Shown piece by piece: positions 22,501 through 35,307 of a stretch of DNA of 64,000 nucleotides; position 1 is the first letter of the stretch; each line of letters starts with the position of its first letter. The notes beneath the pieces are model-generated. The model did no database searches and had not been told where the DNA came from. It saw only the letters and a program-made list of their open reading frames with translations. Source of the DNA: Epiperipatus broadwayi (Eukaryota > Onychophora > Udeonychophora > Euonychophora > Peripatidae). The position numbers and the translations under genes were made by a program. The stretch spans positions 1 through 64,000 of the forward strand of contig JAQFVV010012670.1 of the NCBI GenBank assembly GCA_028023455.1. Direction: 5' to 3'.

Positions 22501-22525
22501 AATGGTTGACAATGATAATTGATTT

Positions 22526-23854
22526 GTGAGACTTAATCAGCTTTTGCTTTCTTCAGTCTTGTCTGAAAATGATTTAAATTTTAAAGAAAGCAAATTTACT
22601 GGATGGATGAATTATTGGGAAGGGGGTGAAACTCCAAAAATAGTTTCATCTCAATATAAGACTATTTAAACCATATTCAAAATAGATATTAACTTTTATT
22701 ATTAGTCATTTTATTATTGTTTAAAATTTCTTTGCCATTTTTTCAACTATAAAATATAATTTAACCTGTCACATGTTTCATAAAAAACATTCTTTGAATT
22801 ACCCTAAAACTTTTGTCCAATTATTATATTAATTTTTAAGAATGTTTTTCTTTGTTATATATTTATAATAAAGTCAATTTATGTTGATAAAAAATTATGA
22901 TTTTTACATTATCTTTTTTTTTATCAATTAAAAAAATAATTGAAATGGAAAAAAAAAAGAGAGAACAATATAAAAAGCAAGTTTACAATTAATAAATAGC
23001 TTTTCCTTCAAGATATGTTAACCTTTAAGAAATATAAAGAAACTAGTTACTCTAATAAATTGATGAATGAAACAACCCCCCTCCCCCGCCCAGTGATATA
23101 TGTTAATATATATATATATAGTCATAAAATAATACTTGTACTAATATTATCTCAGTAAAAGTTGGGTTTTAAAATAAAAATATACAATAAATTAGCTATT
23201 ATTTCCTAAATACCTTTTATAAATTGTAACCAAATTGAAAATATACCACTTATATCCATGATTCTTTCTCTTGTATAATTGTTTTTCAAGTTTGTAAAGG
23301 GATTTTTTTGTTTTTTAGTAGTTATTTATCATAGGGATTACTTTTGTTTTAGACTACTCCCAAACATTATAAAGGAATAAGTAGAGAATCCAATTAGAAG
23401 TGGTTTTATTAAGTTCTTCAATTTTGTTATTGTTTGCAAAAATTGGAGTCATTATTTATGTGGTTCATAACCTGTGCTTGATCACAAATGCAAAAGTTAA
23501 GAGTCTACTGAATTCTATATCTGAAGCATTACTGACAGAAAAATCAAATCCAGTTGTCTTTATTATTGGATGTGGAAAATAATTCTCAACATACACCATT
23601 TCTTCCACTACAATTTTTTCATTTATTAGAAGAATTTCTTAGTTAAACCTATTTAAAGATATATAGTATTGAAAATACTTTTTAAAATTTATTAGGAATG
23701 CTAGTTTCTTTTATACATATTGTCAACAAAAATAGAATTATGCTTAACAATCCATTATCATTTTCAATCACTTTCCATATGATTTTACAGTTTTTTATAA
23801 TTAAAATTATAGATTATTTAATTTATACATATAAAAATTTGTAGGACCATGGAG
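22526..23854. other. AT-rich spacer
   Basis: It contains a C-rich run near 23076-23090 and a TA microsatellite near 23107. The 60-codon frame at 23400-23582 has no recognisable motif. Confidence 0.5.
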
Positions 23855-23865
23855 TATAAATGTTA

Positions 23866-24153
23866 AAACAGGCAAAACTCACTATACGTATTGCCACATC
23901 CAGCAAGCTAGAGTAATCAATGGATCCCAGAAGGCTTGTGCATAAAATCCCTATCTAGTGCCTACTCATCCAATATCCCCAGACTAGTTTCTGGTTTGTG
24001 GCCTTCGTCACTGACAAGGATAGGGATTTTATGCACAAGCCTTCTGGCATCCATTGATTACTCTCGCTTGCTGTGTGTGGCAATACGTATAGTGAGTTTT
24101 ACTTGTTTTAACAAGTTATACACAAGCATAAGAAGTGGTGGTCATGTGATGAA
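23866..24153 (-). mobile_element. Fold-back member of the ribozyme retroelement family
   Basis: The design is that of the 8.27-kb element: AAACAGGCAAAACTCACTAT arm, minus-strand ribozyme remnant, inverted arm beginning TAGGGATTTTATGC, then GGTGGTCATGTGATG. An 11-bp duplication with one mismatch flanks it: TATAAATGTTA (23855-23865) and TATGAATGTTA (24154-24164). The right end stops earlier than in other copies. A deletion removes the outer part of the ribozyme. Confidence 0.7.
23968..24016 (-). ncRNA. Hammerhead-like remnant (stem I lost)
   Basis: Minus strand: GTGACGA (C3 replaced by G), stem II AGGCCACAAACCA, GAAAC, TAGTC, TGGGGATATTGGAT. The strand that should pair with TGGGGA is replaced by CCTTGTCA because of a deletion. 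Inactive. Confidence 0.5.
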
Positions 24154-24164
24154 TATGAATGTTA

Positions 24165-25544
24165 TGCACATAAAAGTTTCAAGTTATTTTCTTATGCAAT
24201 CTATAAACCTTCAAATGTGTAAATTGGAAATGTAGTATTATCCTTGGATGACTTATTACCATAGCTTATTTCCTTTTTAAAAATAATAATAAAAAGTTAT
24301 ATTCTGTAATAAAACTATTAGAATTCCACAAAACTTTTTTCCTCTTGTTTCAAAGAATTATTCTGCAATAATATCCCCTTGCAGCTGTGCTATTTGCTAT
24401 ATACATTGAATGACTTAATTTGGATAACTTTGCTTATACAATTCTCATACTAATCTATGGCAATAAACTAAGTCGATATAAATCTTTAGTACATTTGAAC
24501 ACCTGAGAAGAATTTCTACTCCACCTGGATTCACAACAATCTACCTTATGGCAATTAGCCATGAATAACAAAAACTTTCAAGCCATTTTTAACAACTTAC
24601 TTAAAATACCCATTTTTTAAGAAGAGCCATAAAATTATTGGGTCCATAATAGATATATAGAAAAGATAAATATGTTTTTATCTTCTTATAAGCTATCAAT
24701 GTGAAAATTACGTATTTTATTTTTATAAATGCACACAATAATTAATAAAATTAAACAATATTGCAATAAAAAAACCAATACTATACATAACAAATTTTCC
24801 AATTAATATCATAATTCAAATTTATAAATTTTCAAATCTTCAAGATAATCTGAATATAAATTCATTAAATACATATTAAAAATCAAAAATATAATAAATG
24901 AAGTTGGTTCATAGACTATACCCATGATGCTAAGTTCACTACAAAAAAAAAAAAATTCTCAATCTTAAATTTAATGAACCAATCTACACCCACTAAAGTA
25001 TATTCAACATGCGTTCTAAAATTAATTTGGAAATTATTTATACATTGTTATACAGAATATAACAGTTTATTCCATCTATCAAAAAATTGTCCACACTTTG
25101 TATCAATATGTTCAAGTTTTTAAACAAAATTGAAATTATCATAGATTATGCAAACTGAAATATTTTAAGCTATGATTGTATATTAAGATGATGCACAAAA
25201 TTTTGATTTTTTAACGCAAATAAATTTGATTGGCTTGTTTAAAATTAAGGAGTAGATTAATATATTTATAAAGATAGATATTTGAAAAGCTGGCTGCAGT
25301 AAGGAATTTCCTGTTAATTGAAAATTCTTTGATTCCTATTTGAGATTCTAAAGGAATTGAGCAGCACAAATTTCTAATATCCATTTCATACATTATTGTA
25401 CTTGCAGCTGTTATTACTATGAGATTATTAACATGTAAATGAACATGGATTAGTTGTTCACAAACATGCATCAACCGGTGTAAAGAGTTTACTGGCCTTT
25501 TATCCTAAGCTTAATAGCTTACCACAATTACTACATTTTTTTCA
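24165..25544. other. AT-rich spacer
   Basis: An 87-codon minus frame (25211-25474, with AASTIMYEMDIRNLCC) lies here. It lies in slightly GC-richer sequence but shows no known family or splice context. Confidence 0.4.
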
Positions 25545-25745
25545 AATGTCAAATATTTTAAATGAAGAGGTGAGAAATGCAATTAAATCTACAAAGAAAG
25601 GAAAAGTTCCAGGAAATAAACTGATTATTATTATTTTAAAAAAAGCAAGTGAAGTAAAAATTATTGGCAAAACTGTAGATCAATGATAAAGATATACCAG
25701 ATGACTAAAAGAATGCAGTAATAAAAATTGATATTTAAGAAAGTT
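25545..25745 (+). mobile_element. RTE LINE scrap, RT N-terminal part
   Basis: ATTTTAAATGAAGAGGTGAG with AATGCAATTAAATCTACAAA aligns to 21308-21350 of the longer copy (LNEELRHAIK). It continues through GATAAAGATATACCAGATGA (21459) to AATGCAGTAATAAAA. Internal deletions and stops make it a relic of about 200 bp. Confidence 0.7.
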
Positions 25746-28700
25746 GTTAAAGATAAGCACAGTTCATAAAGTCTTACAAAATAAACTAGATAAAAGTTGA
25801 TGAAAAACTACAAACTTGCATCTTTAGATATTAAAAAACTTTATGGATCTGTGCCGTGCACTCTATCTATAAGCATGATTCATGAAGTTTTGCAGAAAAT
25901 AAAACTACAATCATAACAAAATGGAGTTCATTATTGAAGTACTAAAATGGATTAATAATATAAGTTTTATAAAATGGTTTATGGGGTTGCTGCTTAATGG
26001 AATCATCTATTGCATCATTATTATTATCTTTAAAATTAAATGGCAATTCTATAATAATCAGATACAAGTTCAAGGTTTTTGTTACTATATGGAGAGAGGA
26101 ATTATCTAATTAAAATCTTTTATCATTTGAGGCTTTCAAATATATATTATTTATTTGTGATTTTAACATGTTCACTATTATCATATTATCTTCCTTATAA
26201 AATATCTCATTTATTTTATTCCAAATATATAATAATTTTCTTTCTTTTATTTCCTAGTATAGGATTTTTAATAATTAACTATTTTTTTGTTCTTTCTAAA
26301 TTAGTGTAACTCATATACATTTCCTAGTTCTTCATATAAAACTAAATAATTTTAAAACCTCTGATAAATTTTTTGTTCAACAACCATCAGTTCATCATTT
26401 TTATTTTTGATTCTAAAACTATATTTGTTGCAGCCATTCTAGTGTTGTCTCTTAACACACACACACACACACACACACAAAGAAATATTACTACTACTTT
26501 TTTCTTCATCTCTCTTTTTACATATTTCTACAATAACCAAGATTTCCAATTTCAAGGTTAAATTTTCTGGATGATGTATTATTCTGACATTCCATGTATC
26601 TGATCATACAACTCTCTAGCTTTAAACTATTTAAGTAAACTTGACTGTTTTGTGATTAATAATATTATATATGTATTTATGTAGTTCCATATTGCTATAA
26701 AAGTGGAATATGTGCACACAGAATTTCAAATAATTTGAATTACAAACTTAAATTATTTATATAACATTTAAACATACCTGTTTTTCGAATATTTATAAAC
26801 TTTAATATATATATGGAATACATTATACATTCAGTTTCATTATTATGATACTTACATTTAGCTCACAAAGTAATCACTAATTAATAATTAATATTAATTT
26901 GCAATGCAAACAAAATAGATAATTATCACTGCATACTGTAAAACAATTAACATTATACTTAAATCCAATTAAAGATCTTCAAACATTAAATTCAGTGGAT
27001 TTGTATTCTATAAATAAAAAAAATAATCAAATGTTTACGGCTTTGAAGTTCATATGAAATTTAAGCACCAAAAATGACAGACCTGGGCCATGATTCATGG
27101 ACCATTAGCTTCAGAATTTCACCACACTAGCAGCACTCCAAACTGGGAGTTTTTGAATTCAATTTTAAGTTTATTTCAGTTGCAGCAATATTAAAATAAT
27201 TTCTAGTCTATTAATTTATAATGAATTATTAATTAGGTATTTATGGATAATTGTTAAATAATTCTTGATGATAGTAACAGTTAAATTTGTACAAAACAGA
27301 AGTTATTTCAATTCTTTAGGAATTGCCTATGATTGATACAAGGCTAATCAAGTTTTAATTACTTTTTAACTTAGTAATAAGCTATTACTGTTAAGAAAAA
27401 AAAAACATGATTGATTAAAACATAATTTGTTTAAAAATTGTTATTACTTTGAATCATTCAAATCTAACATGCTAGTGATTGTAATTTAGAATATATTATT
27501 TAGAAATATTCCAATTTATTGGTTAGAGCTAAAAACTGTATTATTTTATGAATATTTAAACTCTTGTTTTTATTCAATGCTAAATTAATAAAAAAAAAAA
27601 AAATTGTATGACACATAAACATAAACTTAATAATCACAGAATAAGAAAAACATTTTGATTTTAGTTATAAAGATGTAGATCCCTTCACTTTCTCAGATTT
27701 AAACTTTTTTTTTTTAAAACCAAAAAAATTAGTTTTGTTTTGTAGTAAATAGATATTATATATATGGAATACACACACAATCATAATGAAGTGATTTGTT
27801 TTAATATTTTTAGTTTAATGAAATATTTAAATAAATAGATAGTTTTTTTTTTTAAATAACATTGTTAAAGTATTTTGGTTAAAATGATTAAATATTTAAA
27901 GACAAGTTAGCAATCTTAAAAGATTTTGTCAGTATGTGTCACCATACTCTTCCATCACAATCTTTTCAGCAGAAAACCATCCGTTTTAAATGTTGAGTTG
28001 CCTTCTGTCTTTTTGAAAGTAATAATTAGATAGTCTGGAAAGTTTAACATTTAAAAATCTCTTCCTTTGACAAACTTGAGTTAAAAAATAATAATCTCAG
28101 ATTTAGGACATTAACATATTTTGCAATATTAAAAAAAAAAAAAGTATTTACATAAATAAATGTCATGTCTTCAGTAATTATTAAAAAAATAAAAATAACA
28201 TACATCAATAGTTAAAGTTAAAAATTCTTAGAAATAAAAAAGTCTGAGTAATATTAAAATTAATTAAATGAATAATAAAAAAAAAAGAATGCAGTGCCTT
28301 ATTAACTAAAGTTGTGTAAATAAATGTAGACCTAAATATTTGGGCAATGAACTATTATGATTAAGCTATAATGAATTTATTAATTTTTATTGATTTTAAA
28401 GATTTTAATAATAAATTAATACTGTATATATATATTACATTTAAAAAAAGGTAAAAAATTACTCTGGATTAATAGCTATCAAGCACTTTCATGCTAATAT
28501 TCAACAGAAGTACAAGACAATTCTTAGAGCAGTTATCCTTCTAATCACTATCATATTTTAAAAAATGTAAATAATAATGAAACTTTTATAAATGTTTGGT
28601 ATCATTACTTGCTTGGGAAATCATATTTCATTTACAAATTGAATTTTGATTTAGGACTTTTAGCTCTCAAATCCATCATTCTATCATTGGATTAAACTGC

Positions 28701-29931
28701 ACAGGGTTTTTTTTTTTTTTTAAAAAAAAATGAAATTGGTCAAAATGAAATGACACTTGACTTAGAATGTATAAAAAACACTCTTTAACTGATTAATTTA
28801 AGGGAATAAATGAAAACAATAAATGAATTCATATTTATTTACTTAATCATAGTATCCCATTGTCTGGTTTCTTCAGCCTGCCTTTAGCTAAGCAGAGAAC
28901 AGATGTATTTATGACTTTCAACTAAATAAGTCATTAACATTCAATTCCGAAAATAATTAAAATATGTTTATTTAAAAATTTTGGGAAGTAATTATTAGTA
29001 GTAAACAATAAGAGTAATCTGCAAGTTGAATAAATATATTCATTAACATGGTAAAGGGTGGAGTCAGTATATATTTATGGATTTAAAAAAATAAACATTA
29101 AAAAATGTTGCAGGATTTGTATACCTAAGTCAATTATTAGTATAGTTGATACCTTAAAAAACAAAATGAAACACTATGTTAAACATATAATTAGCAAGCG
29201 CCAAAACAATAATAAAACAAAATGCTAAACGATGTTACCAGTTCAGATGATGTTCATTACTATGGCCCCCGCCCTTGATTCCCCAAAAAAATAGGTGGAA
29301 TTAATCATACTCTGCCTTTATTATGTCAAATTAGGCAAGTAGAAGCTGCATTGATTTAAAAAAGATTACCGTATCAGTAATAATAAAAAAAGACTATGTA
29401 ATCTAGGCGATATGTAGCCATTTCTCCTGGGAAAAAAATGTTTCTCTTTAAAGGCTTTTATTTAACTAAGAAATTGTTTATTTATTTATTTGAATCAAAT
29501 ACCGATTTTTAACAGACTTCTTTCAAATTTTGTACAAGTGTTAGATAGCAATGACAATGCAATATTTCAAGAGTGTCTAAATAGTTGCCCAGCCTAACAG
29601 AGTTAGCGGGCTGCATTTCTAATCGCATTGAAATTGGTTCAGTAAGTTTTCATTATGTGAGAATAGATGGTATATTTTTAAAAAATATGCTTTAGTTGAA
29701 TTTCATGACTAATTCACTAAAAAGCAGTTACAGCTAATTAAAATAGAAAGAGAAAGAACAGAAGGATTAAATCTTAACTTCTCTTGACTATTTAACTATG
29801 CTGTCTTCATAAGCACAAGAATCTTGTAAACAATTTTTAATGTGCGCAAATTTCTTTTCAAATGTTAAAATTACAGCGCCATTGTTTAGATTCTCAATTT
29901 TTAATCAAAATAACTGAATACTAAAAAATAA
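25746..29931. other. Long AT-rich stretch
   Basis: It contains a (CA)n run at 26455-26479 and many A/T runs. Slightly GC-richer islets at 27055-27150, 29255-29290 and 29575-29640 carry no recognisable frame. No gene or mobile element identified. Confidence 0.4.
26455..26479. repeat. (CA)n microsatellite
   Basis: About 12 CA units without interruption. Confidence 0.95.
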
Positions 29932-30218
29932 TACATATAAAATATTTTCTAAAAAAAATGCTTTTATTTAATTTGATGAGTAGTGCACTTTTCAAAAAAT
30001 ATTTTTATCTTCAATCACAATTTTGGTTGCTATATATAAATTGAAATACAAGTATGGGAAATCCATAAATTTATGAATACCCCATGACTTTTATTTCAAG
30101 TTACATAAAGCAACCACAATTGTGATTGAAGAAAAATATTTTTTTTCTGCTTTTCAGTGCATTACTCACCAAATTAAATAAAAGCATTTTTTTATAAAAT
30201 ATTTTATATATATTATTT
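29932..30218. mobile_element. Fold-back repeat, probable MITE
   Basis: Two inverted arms of about 115 bp. The left arm runs from ATAAAATATTTTCTAAAAAA through GCTTTTATTTAATTTGATGA and CTTCAATCACAATTTTGGTT to AAATTGAAATA. The right arm (about 30095-30218) is its diverged complement (CAACCACAATTGTGATTGAAG, CACCAAATTAAATAAAAGC). The spacer is about 45 bp. No ORF and no clear target duplication. Long arms and a short spacer suggest a MITE or fold-back element; superfamily unknown. Confidence 0.65.
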
Positions 30219-30248
30219 TATTCATATATTTTTTAGTTTTATTGTATA

Positions 30249-30450
30249 AATATAAGATACAAAAAAAAAAAGATACCTTTCTGAGGAATGCCAAAGCACG
30301 AAACCATGGTCAGGGGTTTGGGGAGGGGTTCCTGACAGAGATATTTTAAGTGCTGGCTCTGGCCAAGCATTTATCATAAAGCTTGTAGAGGAATTGGCAA
30401 TCCTCACTGTTTATAACTTACAAGCTTAAGAGACAGGGTCATGTGATCTA
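30249..30450 (+). mobile_element. Ribozyme retroelement, second class
   Basis: A hammerhead-like motif at the 5' side (30275-30317) is followed by about 90 bp of GC-richer sequence. The element closes with TTATAACTTACAAGCTTAAG and GACAGGGTCATGTGAT, which matches the 3' end of the 1.4-kb family (GTTATACACAAGCATAAG, GTGGTCATGTGAT). Possible target duplication TATAAAT on both sides (about 30246 and 30453), too short to be sure. The 61-codon minus frame over it is fortuitous. An A-run precedes the ribozyme. Confidence 0.55.
30275..30317 (+). ncRNA. Hammerhead ribozyme-like motif, class 2
   Basis: Stem I 3' strand ACCTTT, core CTGAGGA (30281-30287; fits CUGANGA), stem II ATGC-CAAA-GCAC (three pairs, A.C next to the core), G12-A14 at 30300-30302, stem III palindrome ACCATGGT (30303-30310), cleavage triplet GTC (30309-30311), stem I 5' strand AGGGGT, which pairs with ACCTTT through A-U, two G.U, two G-C and U-A. 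All core residues are present. As in the other family, the pair closing stem II on the core is not G-C. Confidence 0.55.
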
Positions 30451-30454
30451 TAAA

Positions 30455-31463
30455 TTGATCTAAGTCTCTTATTTTGACTAACTATTGATTGTTTTTCAAA
30501 ATGAAAAATACAATAGCTAGCAGAAAAAAAAAGAGCTAGGTAAAATTGTGTCATGATTTAAAAATAATCTGTGACCCAAATTTGGATCTAAACCCATAAG
30601 TTAAGAATTAGTGTTTTAAAAGATTTAATTCACAATTTCACAATAGCATATTTCAAAGAATTACCATGGGCAGAAAGATAAGACAATATCAGTGATATTT
30701 ATATACTGATAAACCATTACAACTACTAAATAAAAATTAACCTAGAAAAATCCAATCATATATATATATTTATTTATTCTTTATTTCAGATTTTTTTCAT
30801 TCTACTTGTGAAAAAATGATTATAAAATGAAGCAAACAAATTGTGTAAAATTCTTGCTATAATAAATATAAATTAAAATACACAGACCTTTTAGTAAAAA
30901 AGAGTAAAATATTTGTTGAAAATAAATGTATTTTAATAAATAAAAAAATCATATGGTTAGTTATTTGGGAGATCATGTCGAATTGATCATAACAATTGAT
31001 TAAATTAAATTTTTGTATTTTACATTAATCATCTGAAAAAACAAAAACCTTTAGTTCTTAGGTCCAGCATATATCAAAACAAATTATTGCTTTAATATTA
31101 AATGAACTGAAATAATCTCTTTTATATCACTCCAGCGATCAATTATCTATCAAAAAAATAAATAAAAATAAATTGGTACTAGATAATATCAAACAAAATC
31201 CAGACTACAGCAATCTAGAGTTTCTCGTTAATGAAGGCCAAAGACTTGATAATTTAATTGGCCCTATCATCTATGTGTTCATTTGATTAATCCTACTTGA
31301 CAGATAGCTGTAGAATAATGATATAAAATGGATTATATTTGTACTGCAACAATATTTTGACAATCATTCATTTTATTCTACAAAACGAAAAATTGATGTC
31401 TAATTACAGAAATCAAAACAAAAAAATTTGAGAAATAAAACTTTCTAATAGTTATGGTATCTC
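30455..31463. other. AT-rich spacer
   Basis: Nothing recognised. Confidence 0.5.
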
Positions 31464-31537
31464 AGGCACTTCTAATTTTAAATATTAAAGAATTTAATTA
31501 AGGCACTTCTAATTTTAAATATTAAAGAATTTAATTA
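31464..31537. repeat. Perfect 37-bp tandem duplication
   Basis: AGGCACTTCTAATTTTAAAT and the next 17 bp occur twice without a mismatch (31464-31500, 31501-31537), so the duplication is recent or is an assembly artefact. Confidence 0.9.
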
Positions 31538-31929
31538 ATGTAAGCTTTAAAAAGCTAATTTGTGTTAGATTTAATTCTAATTTAATCATTAATTAAACAA
31601 TTAAAAAAGCGTAACTACAATGAACAATACAAAACAGCAATAATTACTATTAAGTGAATATGAATGGCATTTTTATCATTTGGTTTTCAGAAGTTCTTGT
31701 AATGTTTTATTGTTTCCCTATCAATTTTTCTAAGCATACTATAATTTTCCAATAAATTACATCAACTCATATAATTTCAACACAGACATTTTAATGCTTC
31801 AAACAAAAGTTGAAGTCTAGTTTGATTGCATATCTACTAATTTATTTTACTTGATGCATAAATGGCTAAATTTTTCATTAGCGTCATAATTAAAACCATA
31901 AAAAAATTTCTTAAAATATTTCAATGTGC
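31538..31929. other. AT-rich spacer
   Basis: Nothing recognised. Confidence 0.5.
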
Positions 31930-32530
31930 AATTTTTGCCAATCATTAAAATTCAGGAAAAAAAATTATATATATATTCCAACATCTAAACATTATTCCTA
32001 CGTTCTTCACTGCAATTCCATGTCAAAAGTCTTGATTGCAGGACTTGTTATAAATGATTCAAGGAGGCAAAAATTGTTGACGACTTCTAAATCTTCATCA
32101 TCACTTTTTAAGTCAACTGTTATCTCAATCATCATAATCTTTACTTCTTCATTATTTAGCTGTTTTCTAATCTTTCATTTTATTTTTTAAATTTCTAAAG
32201 AAATGCCTTGAGATTTTCTGTATTTTCAGCTACAAATGTTGTATCACCAACACATCTAAGTTTACAAATTTTTCTTCCACCAATCCTGAATCCATATGTT
32301 TATACAACCAAACTTCCTTCGTTATATATATTCAGTAAAGAAAGTGAATAGTTAGAATGACAATATGTAGTCTTGCTTAAATCTTTTGCTGATGTGAAAC
32401 CAATATCACTATAGAATTGTTTTAATTTTAACTGTTAGTACAAAGGTTTTTTAATAACAACAATGAGATATTCTTGTATACTCATTTTTCTAAGAATTGT
32501 TTTTAACATGGTCAAATGAATTAAAAAATA
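31930..32530 (-). mobile_element. BovB/RTE-like LINE reverse transcriptase scrap
   Basis: Minus strand, broken frames in RT order: FDHVKNNS (from FDxVDHxKL, about 32510), LSLLNIYNEGSLV (about 32330-32350), GGRKICKLRCVGDTTFVAEN (about 32240-32290) where C-V-G-D stands in place of the catalytic Y-A-D-D, ENLKAFLRNLKNKMKD (about 32180-32220), then DEDLEVVNNFCLLESFI (about 32040-32090). The motifs fit BovB-type RTE elements, not the RTE family at 19.9 kb. Stops, frameshifts and the mutated catalytic box show it is dead. Confidence 0.65.
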
Positions 32531-34034
32531 AACATTTAAAAGTATGCTTTAATTGCCCCCCCGCTCCAGCTTTTTCAATTTTTTTTTTACTCAAAATTTT
32601 TATATATCTAGATAATGATTTGTGCTGATTAATTTTTGATCTAAACTTATTTGTATGAGGTCTTGGACAGTGTCAAGATGCTTGGTGCTCTTATGCAAGA
32701 ATTTATATGGTGCTTTAGAATTACTGTTATTATAATGTTTAGCATTAATTAGTAATTTGAAATTAAAAAGAAAGTATAATTTAAATAAATAAAACATAGA
32801 ACTATTTAAATGTGTTTATCATTTTTACATTCTTGTAATAAAATTTTCTGTGCTTTCATATTAGCAAATTCTTGTGTTCTATATTTAGTTCTTCACATAT
32901 ATTGTATTCTATTGAAATTACTACTAAATATGTTCTCTCTTGGACTAATTTTTAATAAGTTTGAATCTGGAAATTATTGTTCTCTAATAATAAGTAATAT
33001 AAGAATAGTAAAGTTCTTAAAAGTTATTATTAGATTTGGATAGATAAAATTATCTGTATAAATGAATTGCAAAGTATTAAATGGATTAAAAATTTTTCTA
33101 ATTCAAACTTAGATTCTGAAAAGCATTTATTTCATCATACAGATCATTTCCATTTATGGGTGTACTATCTTTATCGGTTAAATCCTTGCAATTAATACGA
33201 ATATTGTCTGTGTTTAATGAATGAAAATTGTACAGAAATTAAAAAAAAATTATTATGAACTTTTAATTGTTCAAATCTTTTATTTATAGAATTTATCTAC
33301 TGGAGACTGTTTTGGTTCAGCCGTATATTCATATCTAAATTGTTTATTTTTCCTTCTGGTATGAATTTGACCAATATTTGGAATGATGTGCACCATCAGT
33401 TTCTGATAATTTGCTTCAGAAGAATGAAAGGTTAATATATAGCTTCTTCAATTAGCAATGACTTTTAAAGATAACACACGATTCACATTAATATTTTCTA
33501 ACATTTTGTTCACTGAATTAATGATAACTAATAAACATGCCATAAATACAAAACAATAAAAATTTAAAAAATTTTTAAATTTAGTACACAAAACATTTGC
33601 ATTGCATTGTGTTTCTTTGAGTCAAAAAAGTACAAAACACCAGTGATGTGACTCATGATGTTAAAAATAATATATCTTAGCTTTTCAAGAGAACTCAGTG
33701 AAAACTAAACATTTTTCCTTTTGCACCTAAGATGAACCTTGCCATCAAGCATACTATGCCTGCATAAGCTCATTAAGTATTTGGCTAGCCTTGCATGAGG
33801 TATAAGATATTGTATGATTCCTACATTTGATATAGAAATACTACATAATTTTATTTTTTTGATTTGAAACCATTTAAATGGTTTAGCATATTAAGGCTAG
33901 GGATCACCAGTCTCCTTCAAGAAGTATAATAACTACTCTTTCTTATTGCACTGCCAAATGTATACCATATAATACTAAATTGTCCAAGCACTTTACTACT
34001 ATTACACAATGCTTTATTTTCCACCCTTTCTTAC
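32531..34034. other. AT-rich spacer with weak coding traces
   Basis: Minus strand 33290-33415 reads without stop (KLMVHIIPNIGQIHTRRK, YTAEPKQSPVDKF) and is GC-richer than its surroundings. Minus strand 32640-32700 gives LHKSTKHLDTVQDL. Both look like fragments of old element proteins, but I cannot name the family. Confidence 0.25.
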
Positions 34035-34075
34035 AGTTTACAGTTTCGATTGCCCTAGAAATCTTCTTCAGAACT
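34035..34075 (-). ncRNA. Hammerhead-like motif, class 3, copy A
   Basis: Minus strand: CTGAAGA (34071-34065), stem GATT...AATC with loop TCTAGGGC, GAAAC (34047-34043), TGTA. It aligns to 56402-56445, where the stem is GACTG/CAGTC. The third stem pair is U-A here and C-G there, a compensating difference. An extra A follows the core, and stem I is not convincing, so activity is unlikely. Confidence 0.35.
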
Positions 34076-35292
34076 TTATATGTCCTAACCTGATCACCAG
34101 TCTCATCAATTCCTTAGTCTTCAAGGAATAATCTAAAAGATAATTTGATTTAATTTTCCATTAGAATGCTTTCATCTACTTCAAGTGTCCTGAATGATTC
34201 CTGAGTATAGCTCTTCAGTATGTTCCTTTCATCTGTGATATTTCTTACTATTGTTATAATTTATCCAACAGCATTTTCCAGCAAATTCATTCAAGACTGA
34301 AACTTTATTTTAATCATACCATTTCCCTGAAAGTCTGATGTTGATATTTTCAGTTCATTTTAAGTTTCATTGTCTAAGTTGAAAAAATATTGTTACAATA
34401 TTACTCTTTCACTTTTCTAGCTGCTCTTTAAAATTTACTATTCAATAGCCTCAAAAAAATGTTTTATTTTTAATTTTGGCTTGCCTCTCTCTCCTTTTTG
34501 CCAATACCAATTATTAATGTATCTCTAACATCCACTTTTGAGTTTTTCTGATGGGTTCATTTTAACTAATCCTTTTAGTTAATCTAGCTTACTATCAACT
34601 GCATTCTAAATTCAAATCGGTTTCATTTTGCTTCTAAAAACAATAGCATATTCTTTAGGTTATATCAAGGTTGTCGAACGTGTATCTAATTCTTTTTTGG
34701 CTTTACTCAAAGTTTACATATGCACAATCAATGATCTGTTCCATAACATTTTCATAACCATGCATTTGATTAACCCAAAAGGAATATTATTACTTATAAA
34801 TATTTTTTTCCTTTGATAGCATGTCTTACATCTTTTTCAGTATGTATTCTTATCACTATTTTTTCATTTCTGTTTTTATCATTTTTATTTTCATTTGTCT
34901 TGGTTTAATGTCCTTGTAATTTCTTTGACTCTTTTATAGTTTTTTTTCTTTTCTAATTGTATTATTTTCTTCTTATTATTTTTTCTCTAATCTTTTACTT
35001 AATATTTTGTATATCATTATTATTAAATTCTTTTCTTTAATTCATGAATGAATTATGTTTTTAGTCATCTTATTAATAACAATCACTTGTAAAAGTAAAG
35101 CTATTTTAATTCCAGAAGTTAAAAAAATGCAAAAACAAATATAATAATAAATTATAAAATAAAAAGGAGGGAAAAAGTCTAGTTGGAATGGCTAGGTGTG
35201 TGATTAAAAAAAAAAAATTTAGTTGCACATACTCCCATTTAAAAGCAAGAAAGGTTTATAATATCTAGATCTTGTATTAATCTAAGTAAAGG
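34076..35292. other. T-rich stretch, possible element remnant on the minus strand
   Basis: The minus strand keeps short open pieces (QESFRTLEVDESILMEN, VRNITDERNILKSYTQE, WYWQKGERGKPKLKIKHFF) in changing frames, upstream of the class 3 hammerhead-like motif. This could be a decayed retroelement ORF, but no RT or endonuclease motif is identifiable. Confidence 0.25.
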
Positions 35293-35307
35293 CAAAAAAA
35301 AAGTAAA

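Larger units (their letters stand above)
19894..22525 (+). mobile_element. RTE-clade LINE, near full length, inactive
   Basis: One 2.6-kb element covers endonuclease, reverse transcriptase and C-terminal domain in order, with several stops and frameshifts. It begins close to the presumed start of the ORF (GGRKVINQGSGWWPKAEG) and ends in GGTTGACAATGATAATTG, a decayed TGA-type tail. Relative to the copy at 1-850 it has lost 267 bp containing the FADD catalytic motif. It cannot encode an active enzyme. Scraps of the same family lie at 18.5, 25.5 and 62.9 kb. Confidence 0.9.

Noticed and set aside
30222-30407. 61-codon minus frame with PEPALKISLSGTPPQTPDHG
   Set aside because: It overlies the class 2 ribozyme element on the opposite strand and has no start or splice context.
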